64,000 nt of DNA from Paracoccus contaminans (lineage in GTDB: Bacteria; Pseudomonadota; Alphaproteobacteria; Rhodobacterales; Rhodobacteraceae), in the NCBI RefSeq assembly GCF_002105555.1, contig NZ_CP020612.1, forward strand, positions 2,782,001 through 2,846,000, read 5' to 3'. A model generated the notes under the pieces. That model was given only the letters and a program-made list of their open reading frames with translations, was not told where the DNA came from and made no database searches. Position numbers and translations under genes: made by a program. Positions 57,537 through 64,000 of the stretch are shown here, one piece after another (the first letter of the stretch is position 1; each line of letters starts with the position of its first letter).

Positions 57537-58507
57537 GTCCGGTCCCCTGCGCTGACAGCCTGCCTGAGGACGGCAATGACCGTCCGCCGCGCCAGCGGAA
57601 TCTTGAAATCGTTGTCGCCATGCCCCTGCGCCCCTTGCAGCAGCCGGTCGGCAAAGCGTCCCATCAGATCGTCCGAAGGTGCCTGCCCTGCCAGCATCGC
57701 CTCGGCCTCGGGCACGCGCCATGGCCTTGCCGCCACCCCGCCCAGCGCCAGCGCGGCGCGCCCGATCCGGGGGCCGTCCATCACCACATCGGCTGCGACC
57801 GAGACAAGCGCGAAGGCATAAGAGCGCCGGTCACGCACCTTGCGGTAGATCTGCCGCCCAGCCGTGGGCGCAGGCAGGGTGACGGCGGTGATCAACTCGC
57901 CGTCCTCAAGATTGGTGTCGCGTTCCGGACTGTCGCCCGGCAGGCGGTGAAAGCCGCTCGCCGGCAGGCTGCGCTTGCCCGCGGGCCCTTCGACATGCAC
58001 CTCCGCATCCAGCGCCGCCAGCGCCACGGCCATGTCGCCGGGATAGGTCGCGATGCAGGCATCCGACCAGCCCAGGATCGCAAGGTTGCGGTTGAACCCG
58101 CCCTTGGCCGAACAGCCGCTGCCCGGCGCACGCTTGTTGCAGGGCGTATCAAGGTCATAGAAATAGGGGCAGCGGGTGCGCTGCATCAGGTTGCCGCCCG
58201 TGGTGGCACGGTTGCGCAACTGCCCGCTGGCCCCGGCCAGCAGCGCCCGCGACAACAGCGGCCAGTCCCTGCGCACGCGCGGATCGGCGGCAAGGTCGGC
58301 ATTGCGCACCAGCGCGCCGATGCGCAGGCCCTCGCCCTCGGGCTCGATCCGGTCGAGGCCGATATGGTTGATGTCGATCAGCGCATCGGGCGTTTCCACC
58401 TGCAGCTTCATCAGGTCCAGCAGATTGGTGCCCCCGGCGATGAAGCGCCCGGCGCTGGCAAGGGCCGCGGCCGGGTCGGCGGCCCGGCTGTAGGTAAAGG
58501 GCCTCAT
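57533..58507 (-). CDS. paoB: Aldehyde oxidoreductase, FAD subunit (PaoB-like)
   Basis: 324 residues. The CO-dehydrogenase-flavoprotein fold starts [16 protein letters not shown], with [11 protein letters not shown] and [13 protein letters not shown] for FAD. The segment [14 protein letters not shown]...GSGCSAKGG carries the extra cysteines that hold a 4Fe-4S cluster in E. coli PaoB, distinguishing it from ordinary xanthine dehydrogenase subunits. ATGA overlaps on both sides. Confidence 0.9.
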   Translation of the reverse strand: MRPFTYSRAADPAAALASAGRFIAGGTNLLDLMKLQVETPDALIDINHIGLDRIEPEGEGLRIGALVRNADLAADPRVRRDWPLLSRALLAGASGQLRNRATTGGNLMQRTRCPYFYDLDTPCNKRAPGSGCSAKGGFNRNLAILGWSDACIATYPGDMAVALAALDAEVHVEGPAGKRSLPASGFHRLPGDSPERDTNLEDGELITAVTLPAPTAGRQIYRKVRDRRSYAFALVSVAADVVMDGPRIGRAALALGGVAARPWRVPEAEAMLAGQAPSDDLMGRFADRLLQGAQGHGDNDFKIPLARRTVIAVLRQAVSAGDRT

Positions 58508-59013
58508 GCCGCAGCCTCCGCCGTGTCGCGAATGGCGTCCACGATATTGGGATAGCATGAGCAGCGGCACAGATTGCCCGACATGCGCTCGCGGATTTCC
58601 TCGTCCGACAGATCGCCGCCCCGTTCCAGATCGTCGCTAACATAGCTGGGCCAGCCCTGCCGCGCCTCCTCCAGCATGGCGGTGGCCGAGACGATCTGGC
58701 CGGGGGTGCAATAGCCGCATTGAAAGCCGTCATGGCGGACAAAGGCATCCTGCATCGGCGACAGGCCGCCCGGCCGGCCGATCCCCTCGATCGTGGTGAT
58801 CTCGTCGCCCTCGTGCATGACGGCCAAGGTCAGGCAGCTGTTGATGCGCCGGCCGTTCAGCATCACCGTGCAGGCGCCGCACTGCCCGTGGTCACAGCCC
58901 TTCTTGGTCCCGGTCAGGTCGAGATGCTGGCGCAGGGCATCCAGCAGCGTCACGCGCGGGTCATCCACCGTCAGGCTGCGGCGTTCGCCATTGATGGTCA
59001 GTGTCAGGTCCAT
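58504..59013 (-). CDS. paoA: Aldehyde oxidoreductase, 2Fe-2S subunit (PaoA-like)
   Basis: 169 residues with two 2Fe-2S clusters: the plant-type C40-x4-C45-x2-C48...C60, and the C99-x2-C102...C149-x-C151 cluster. It passes electrons from the Mo site to FAD. The E. coli protein has a Tat leader; this one begins directly at MDLTLTING, so the complex should stay in the cytoplasm. First gene of paoABC. Confidence 0.92.
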   Translation of the reverse strand: MDLTLTINGERRSLTVDDPRVTLLDALRQHLDLTGTKKGCDHGQCGACTVMLNGRRINSCLTLAVMHEGDEITTIEGIGRPGGLSPMQDAFVRHDGFQCGYCTPGQIVSATAMLEEARQGWPSYVSDDLERGGDLSDEEIRERMSGNLCRCSCYPNIVDAIRDTAEAAA

Positions 59014-59091
59014 GGACTGGCTCTTTCGGCTGGCTTGGGGTCTCAGGAAACAGGCCAGCAGGCCCGGCAGTTCCGTTATGGCGGCAGGAAA

Positions 59092-59658
59092 CTAGCCCTG
59101 CGCCGGGAACAGGTCCGACGGCCTGTCCACATCGCGCAGCCGCCCGGAGGGCCGGTCAAGGCAGCGATCGGGCGCGATGCGCGCCAGCAGCGGGCGCAGT
59201 CCGCTGTCTCCTGAAAGGGGGGCAGCCTCGCACCATGCCCGCGGCAGCAGCGCGGGGGGCATGCGCACGGCGCCATCCCGCGCGCAGGCCGGGGCGCCCA
59301 GATCCAGCAGCGCCGCCAGATCCTCGGCGCGCAGCCAGGGCATGTCGGCCAGCATGAACAGCACCGCATCGACCTGTGCCGGCAAGGCCGCCAGCCCGGC
59401 CCGCACGCTGGCCGACTGATCGCCCCCCGGCGGGACCGACACGGATACCAGGCCCGCCGCCCGGGCAAGATCGGCCACACCGTCCCGTGCCGTCACCGCG
59501 ATGGCCGCGCCTGCGCCGCAGGCGCCTGCCAGCGCAAAGGCATGGGCGGCCAGGGGACGCCCGCCGAGCGGCTCCAGCAGCTTGTCGGCCGCCCCGAACC
59601 GGCGCGAGGCGCCGGCAGCCAGAACGATCACCGCCAGCCGCTCAGCCAAGCCTTGCAT
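59092..59658 (-). CDS. MobA-like NTP transferase (MocA type)
   Basis: 188 residues with the nucleotidyltransferase opening VIVLAAGASRRFGAADKLLEPLGG and MLADMPWL. Proteins of this type next to xanthine-oxidase family genes are usually MocA, which attaches CMP to molybdopterin for the cytosine-dinucleotide cofactor of such enzymes. AGGTG lies 8 bases before ATG 59658. Overlaps the end of the xdhC-like gene by 17 bases. Confidence 0.82.
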   Translation of the reverse strand: MQGLAERLAVIVLAAGASRRFGAADKLLEPLGGRPLAAHAFALAGACGAGAAIAVTARDGVADLARAAGLVSVSVPPGGDQSASVRAGLAALPAQVDAVLFMLADMPWLRAEDLAALLDLGAPACARDGAVRMPPALLPRAWCEAAPLSGDSGLRPLLARIAPDRCLDRPSGRLRDVDRPSDLFPAQG

Positions 59659-60550
59659 CGGCCAGCACCTGGGCCAGAACGCCCGCCGCGATCGCCACCG
59701 GCTCGCGCGCATGGGGCACGATGCCGAAAGGCTGCGCCAGCCGCGCGATGCGATCCTGCGCCACCCCCGTTTCGGCAAGCGCCGCCACCCGCATCGCATG
59801 AGCGCGGGCGCTGCCCAGCGCCCCGACATAAAAGGCCGGGCTGTCAAGGGCGGCGGCCAGCAGCGGGGGTTCCCGGTCGTGATCGTGAAAGAACAGCGCG
59901 ACGGCGGTGCGCGCATCCAGCCGCGCCCCCGCCGGCCAGCCTTTGCCCGACAGCGCCAGCGCCTCGGGCGGCACCTGCGGATCGGCGCTGTAGTATCGGG
60001 TTGCGATCCCGGCGGCACGGGCCATGCGGAACAGCGCCAGCGGCTCTGGCCCCCGCCCCAGGATCAGCAGCCTCAGCCGCGGCAGCAGCGTGACGGCCAG
60101 CAGCCCGGCCCCCGACGGCGCCGCGGTTGCGCCTTGGGCAAGCGGATCATCCGGGGCGATCAGCCCGGACCCGCCGATCAGGAAAAATGCCGGCTCACGC
60201 GCGGCCAGCCGCGATCGCGCGGCGGCGATCACCCTTGGGTCCGGTGCCGGAAACAGCGTGATCTGCAAGCCGCCCCCGCAGGGCAGCTCCAGATCGGCGG
60301 CCCGCGACCCGCGCCCGTATCGCAGCTGCCGCACCTTCCCGTCGGCCAAGGCGCGCCCGGCGTGCAGCGCGACATCCGCCTCGATGCAGCCCGATGACAG
60401 GGTGCCCCGCCGCATCCCTGCCGCATCGACAGTCATGGCCGCGCCCAAAGGCCGGTAGGACGGCCCCTCGACCTCGGTGATCACACACAGGCAGCAAGCC
60501 GGACCCGGCAAGGGAAAGTCCGTCTCGTCCAGACATGCCGCAGCGGGCAT
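59642..60550 (-). CDS. XdhC/CoxF-family molybdoenzyme maturation factor
   Basis: 302 residues with the start used here. The N-terminal XdhC segment is CVITEVEGPSYRPLGAAM and RRGTLSSGCIEADV; the C-terminal Rossmann-like part includes LLILGRGPEPLALFRMA, FFHDHD and VGALGSARAHAMRV. It binds the Mo cofactor, protects it and inserts it into the paired enzyme. Three starts are possible: 60673, 60595 and 60550. The last has GAGG 9 bases upstream and gives a normal length. Confidence 0.85.
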   Translation of the reverse strand: MPAAACLDETDFPLPGPACCLCVITEVEGPSYRPLGAAMTVDAAGMRRGTLSSGCIEADVALHAGRALADGKVRQLRYGRGSRAADLELPCGGGLQITLFPAPDPRVIAAARSRLAAREPAFFLIGGSGLIAPDDPLAQGATAAPSGAGLLAVTLLPRLRLLILGRGPEPLALFRMARAAGIATRYYSADPQVPPEALALSGKGWPAGARLDARTAVALFFHDHDREPPLLAAALDSPAFYVGALGSARAHAMRVAALAETGVAQDRIARLAQPFGIVPHAREPVAIAAGVLAQVLADARLG

Positions 60551-60693
60551 GGAAGGCTGCCTCAGGGACAAGGGCTGGGAAAACGGGGCGGTCATCGCCA
60601 AGCCAACCGCCGTCCCGGCGCTCGGGTTCCGCAGCGTTGCAACCGCTGAGCGGCTTGGCCCGTTCCCTTCCATCGGGGCCTGACCATCCTTAA

Positions 60694-60708
60694 GTTCGTA
60701 TTATGTTC
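60694..60708 (+). promoter_or_regulatory. Alphaproteobacterial SOS (LexA) box
   Basis: GTTC-GTATTAT-GTTC matches the direct-repeat LexA site GTTC-N7-GTTC described in Rhodobacter and other alphaproteobacteria. It lies 26 bases upstream of the radical SAM repair gene, in a promoter-sized gap. A possible -10 (TATTAT) lies in the spacer itself. Confidence 0.75.
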
Positions 60709-60733
60709 ACAGCGACAAGGCTAAGCGTTATCC

Positions 60734-61963
60734 ATGAAGCCTGATCTTGCCCGCAAGCTTGCCATCCTGTCGGATGCGGCCAAATACGACGCGTCCTGCG
60801 CATCCAGCGGAACGACACGGCGCGATTCGCGCAAGGGCGGGCTGGGATCGACCGAGGGATCGGGCATCTGCCACGCCTATACCCCGGACGGGCGCTGCAT
60901 CAGCCTGCTGAAGATCCTGATGACCAATTTCTGCATCTTCGACTGCGCCTATTGCGTGAACCGGGTCAGCTCGAATGTCGAACGGGCGCGCTTTTCGGTC
61001 GAGGAAGTCGTCAGCCTGACGCTGGAGTTCTACAGGCGCAACTATATCGAGGGGCTGTTCCTGTCATCGGGCATCATCCGCAGCCCCGACCAGACCATGG
61101 CGGACATGGTGCGCATCGCCCGCACACTGCGGCAGGATCACGGGTTCAAGGGCTACATCCACCTCAAGACCATCCCCGACGCCGCGCCCGAACTGATCGA
61201 TGCGGCGGGGCTCTATGCGGACCGGCTGTCGATCAACATCGAACTGCCGCAGGATGCCTCGATCCGCGCGCTTGCCCCCGAAAAGCGGCCCGAAACGATC
61301 CGCACCGCGATGGCGCGCGTCAAGGGCGGGCACGAGGCCAGCCGGGAACGCAGCCACAGCGGCAAGCGCCCTGCCCGCTTTGCGCCCGCAGGGCAATCGA
61401 CGCAGATGATCGTGGGCGCCGATGATGCCAATGATGCGGCGATCCTGACGACCTCGGCGCGGCTTTATGCGGGCTATGGGCTGAGGCGGGTGTATTATTC
61501 GGCCTTCTCGCCCATCCCCGACAGCTCGTCCGTCCTGCCGTTGGTGCGCCCGCCCTTGCTGCGCGAACACCGGCTGTATCAGGCCGACTGGCTGATGCGG
61601 TTCTATGGCTTCGAGGCGGACGAGATCGCCTCGGCCACGCCGCAGGGGATGCTGGATCTGGCGGTCGATCCCAAGCTGGGCTGGGCGCTGGCCAACCGGG
61701 CGCAGTTTCCCGTGGACGTGAACCGGGCCGGGCGCGAGATGCTGCTGCGGGTGCCGGGTTTCGGCACGCGCACCGTCGATCGCATCCTCTCGGCGCGGCG
61801 GCACCGCACGCTGGGCTGGGACGATCTGGTGCGGATCGGGGCGCTGATGACGCGCGCCCGGCCTTTCGTCACGGTGCCCGGCTGGTCCCCCGGCGGGCTG
61901 ACCGACAGCGAGGGCCTGCGCGCCCGCTTTGCCCCGCCCCCCGAACAGCTCAGCCTGTTCTGA
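60734..61963 (+). CDS. Putative DNA modification/repair radical SAM protein (TIGR03916)
   Basis: 409 residues. The radical SAM cluster is C67-x3-C71-x2-C74 (CIFDCAYC), after a conserved STEGSGICHAYTPDGRC segment. The C-terminus has a helix-hairpin-helix (VNRAGREMLLRVPGFGTRTVDRIL) for DNA binding. The family is linked to UdgX by gene neighbourhood, and its reaction is unknown. The single-base overlap TGATG-type junction with udgX and the LexA box upstream point to a DNA-damage operon. Confidence 0.92.
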   Translation: MKPDLARKLAILSDAAKYDASCASSGTTRRDSRKGGLGSTEGSGICHAYTPDGRCISLLKILMTNFCIFDCAYCVNRVSSNVERARFSVEEVVSLTLEFYRRNYIEGLFLSSGIIRSPDQTMADMVRIARTLRQDHGFKGYIHLKTIPDAAPELIDAAGLYADRLSINIELPQDASIRALAPEKRPETIRTAMARVKGGHEASRERSHSGKRPARFAPAGQSTQMIVGADDANDAAILTTSARLYAGYGLRRVYYSAFSPIPDSSSVLPLVRPPLLREHRLYQADWLMRFYGFEADEIASATPQGMLDLAVDPKLGWALANRAQFPVDVNRAGREMLLRVPGFGTRTVDRILSARRHRTLGWDDLVRIGALMTRARPFVTVPGWSPGGLTDSEGLRARFAPPPEQLSLF

Positions 61964-63393
61964 TGCACCGCGTCGTCCTGCCGGAAACAGGGATCTTCGC
62001 AGCCTGGCGCGATGCGGCCAGACCGCTGGCCGCCCACCGGGTGCCCGCCGCCGAGGTGGACTGGACGTTCGAGGGCGCGGCCGCGCCCCTGCTGTTCGAC
62101 AGCGCGCCGCTGCCCCCCGGAACGGGGCGCGCGGTTGCTGTCCCGCGCGGGTTTCTTGAACTGGCGCAGCGGGTCGTCCTGCACCGCGATGCTGCGGGGG
62201 CCTCGCTGCTCTATGCCGCGCTGCTGGCGCTGCAGGATCGGCGCGGGCTGCTGGCGGATGAGGCCGATCCGCTGGTGCGGCGCCTTGGGGCGCTGGACAA
62301 GGCGGTGGCCCGCGACATCCACAAGATGCGCGCCTTTGTCCGCTTTCGCGAGTTGCCCGCCGCCGGGCCGCGCCGCCGCTTTGCCGCCTGGTTCGAGCCC
62401 GACCACCGCATCATCGAGGCGAATACGGGTTTCTTCTGCCGCCGCTTTGCCGACATGGACTGGGCGATCCACACGCCTGATCTGTCGGCCCTGTGGCAGG
62501 ATGGGCAGTTGTCCCTTGCCCCCGGCGCCCCCCGGCCCGATCTGCCCGACGACGCGGCCGAGGTGCTGTGGGCGACCTATTTCGCCAACATCTTCAACCC
62601 CGCGCGGATCAAGCTGGGCTCGATGCGCCAGCACATGCCGAAGAAATACTGGAAGAACATGCCCGAAACGGGCCAGATCCCGGCGATGCTGAACGCAGCC
62701 GAAGGGCGGGTGCGGGCCATGCAGGAGGCCGCCGCGACGGATGCGCCCCTGCGCGCCGCCGCGATCACCGACCGCTATCGCGCCGCCATGCCGCGCCCGC
62801 CGGCGCAGATCGAAAGCCTGGCCGATGCGCGGGCCGCCTGCGCCCTCTGCACGCGCTGCGATCTGTGCCATGCCGCGACGCAGAGCGTCTTTGGCGAGGG
62901 GCCGGAGGATGCGCCGCTGATGATCGTGGGCGAGCAGCCGGGCGATCACGAAGACCTGGCCGGCCGCCCCTTTGTCGGCCCCGCCGGGCAGGTTCTTGAC
63001 CGCGCGATGGCCGATGCCGGGCTGGACCGCGCCGGCGCCTGGATGACGAACGCGGTCAAGCACTTCAAGTTTGTCCCGCGCGGCAAGCGCCGCCTGCACC
63101 AAAACCCCGATGCAGGCGAGATCGCGGCCTGCCGCTGGTGGCTTGATCTGGAACGGCAATTCGTCCGGCCAAGGCTGACCATCGCGTTGGGGGCAAGCGC
63201 CGCGCGGGCGCTGACTGGCAAGGGCAACGGGCTGACCGCGCGACGGGGGCGGGTCGAGCAGACCCCGTCCGGTCCGGTGCTGATTTCCTGGCATCCCTCG
63301 CTGATCCTGCGCCGCTCCGATCCGGCCGCCGCCGAGCAGGCTTTGGCCGAGCTGACAGAGGATCTGCGCTTGGTCAGCCAGATGCTGGGCTGA
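61963..63393 (+). CDS. udgX: UdgX-type uracil-DNA glycosylase with DUF4130 domain
   Basis: 476 residues. The N-terminal ~270 residues are the DUF4130 domain (WFEPDHRIIEANTGFF, NIFNPARIKLGSMRQHMPKKYW). The C-terminal part is a family-4-like uracil-DNA glycosylase with Cys motif CALCTRCDLC and motif A GEQPGDHED. Residues 375-379 are KRRLH, equivalent to the KRRIH loop whose histidine (His379 here) makes a covalent bond to the abasic site. The start overlaps the upstream stop by one base. Role: capture or repair of uracil in DNA. Confidence 0.93.
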   Translation: MHRVVLPETGIFAAWRDAARPLAAHRVPAAEVDWTFEGAAAPLLFDSAPLPPGTGRAVAVPRGFLELAQRVVLHRDAAGASLLYAALLALQDRRGLLADEADPLVRRLGALDKAVARDIHKMRAFVRFRELPAAGPRRRFAAWFEPDHRIIEANTGFFCRRFADMDWAIHTPDLSALWQDGQLSLAPGAPRPDLPDDAAEVLWATYFANIFNPARIKLGSMRQHMPKKYWKNMPETGQIPAMLNAAEGRVRAMQEAAATDAPLRAAAITDRYRAAMPRPPAQIESLADARAACALCTRCDLCHAATQSVFGEGPEDAPLMIVGEQPGDHEDLAGRPFVGPAGQVLDRAMADAGLDRAGAWMTNAVKHFKFVPRGKRRLHQNPDAGEIAACRWWLDLERQFVRPRLTIALGASAARALTGKGNGLTARRGRVEQTPSGPVLISWHPSLILRRSDPAAAEQALAELTEDLRLVSQMLG

Positions 63394-63529
63394 AGGGCAA
63401 GGCAGCGCCTGCCGGCAGCCATGCCAGGGATGCGGCTGCGGCAATGAGCGCGGCACTGCCCCTTGCGCCGCCATCCGCATCTGCGGCCCTGCGCCAGCGC
63501 GGCACCCGTTGAAACGGGCTGCGCATTTC

Positions 63530-63543
63530 GTTAGGTAGCTAAC
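63530..63543. promoter_or_regulatory. Candidate MarR operator
   Basis: GTTAG-GTAG-CTAAC is a 5-bp perfect dyad with a 4-base centre, 19 bases before the MarR start codon. The TTAG...CTAA half-sites fit known MarR operators, so autoregulation is likely. Confidence 0.5.
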
Positions 63544-63562
63544 CAACTATCCGGTGCCCGCC

Positions 63563-63973
63563 ATGATCTTCAGCCGCCTTTCCCCGTTGCTGCGCGCCAT
63601 GCACGCCTATTATGATGCCCATGCCAAAGGCGGGTTGACCTATGCCCAGGCGCGTGTGCTGGCCGCTGCGCTTGCCTGTCCCGGCGCAACTCAGGTGGAG
63701 CTTGCCGATGAGACCCGGATCGAGCCGCCTACGATGAAGCGCCATCTTGACGCCCTTGAACGCGCCGGATTGATCCGGCGCGGTTCCGTGGACGGCGACC
63801 GGCGCAAGCGGGCGGTGATGGCGACCCCTGCCGGCGAGGCGCTGGACCTGCTGCGGCTGCGCGACCAGCTTGAGGCGGTGTCGGTGCGGGGAATCGACCC
63901 CGGCGATCTGGCCATTACCGCCGCCGTCCTGCAGCGGATGGAGGAGAACCTGCGCGGGGGACCGGGTAAATGA
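63563..63973 (+). CDS. MarR-family transcriptional regulator
   Basis: 136 residues. Winged helix with LTYAQARVLAAAL, the recognition helix ADETRIEPPTMKRHLDALERAGLI, and the wing RRGSVDGDRRKRAVMAT. An in-frame GTG three codons earlier is possible; neither has a strong ribosome-binding site. It overlaps the next gene by ATGA, so it probably controls and is co-transcribed with it. Confidence 0.85.
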   Translation: MIFSRLSPLLRAMHAYYDAHAKGGLTYAQARVLAAALACPGATQVELADETRIEPPTMKRHLDALERAGLIRRGSVDGDRRKRAVMATPAGEALDLLRLRDQLEAVSVRGIDPGDLAITAAVLQRMEENLRGGPGK

Positions 63974-64000
63974 ACAAGGCGCGCGCCGCGACCGCCCGGC
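63970..64000 (+). CDS. Start of a gene cut by the window end
   Basis: ATG overlapping the MarR stop opens a frame that runs to the end (MNKARAATAR). Only ten codons are visible. Genes directly after MarR are often efflux pumps, but nothing here shows it. Confidence 0.45.
   Translation, partial: MNKARAATAR

Overview
The window looks like chromosomal DNA of a Rhodobacterales alphaproteobacterium, most likely Paracoccus or a close relative. The reasons are very high GC, dense ATGA/GTGA gene overlaps, a fused ispDF gene, the DUF6456/DUF6477 pair, a Rhodobacter-type polyol operon and an alphaproteobacterial GTTC-N7-GTTC SOS box. No rRNA, tRNA, CRISPR array, transposase or phage gene was seen.

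Positions 1-24,600 are mostly housekeeping: a 38-residue membrane peptide, lipA, a peroxiredoxin, a DUF6456 helix-turn-helix protein beside a DUF6477 protein, a HerA/YjgR-like ATPase, an IalB-family exported protein, hflK-hflC-degP (membrane protease control and periplasmic quality control), rpiA-gor, ispDF-pgpA-pncC, ribF-ycgN-ltaE, a MaoC hydratase, a frameshifted HAD phosphatase, ppaC, and groES-groEL under a CIRCE operator. A TraB/GumN protein closes the block.

Positions 24,900-34,400 hold a complete polyol (sorbitol/mannitol) uptake and catabolism operon: a divergent SorC-type regulator, a dyad operator, the smoEFGK ABC transporter, the smoS and mtlK dehydrogenases, a HAD phosphatase and xylB. 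The smoF reading frame is broken at a G7 tract, like the HAD gene above, and each is repaired by one extra G.

Positions 35,100-53,055 are a large glycan-type accessory region. One minus-strand set encodes an alcohol dehydrogenase, a Gfo/Idh/MocA oxidoreductase, a polysaccharide pyruvyl transferase and an FrhB-like Fe-S protein. A second minus-strand set encodes a histidine phosphatase, a TIGR04290-type methyltransferase, a glycosidase whose barrel halves appear circularly permuted, and inositol-3-phosphate synthase. Divergent to these run three nucleotide-sugar epimerases/decarboxylases, a GT4, three CgeB-like glycosyltransferases, a GT9-like protein and DUF6165. Together they suggest a cell-surface or extracellular glycoconjugate that draws on inositol phosphate and UDP-xylose-type precursors; the product is not known.

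Positions 53,400-60,600 encode an AMP-dependent acyl-CoA synthetase and a PaoABC-like molybdenum aldehyde oxidoreductase with its MocA-like and XdhC-like maturation factors. Positions 60,694-63,400 are a probable SOS-regulated repair operon, a radical SAM DNA-repair protein plus UdgX, preceded by a LexA box. A MarR regulator and the first codons of a coupled gene end the window.
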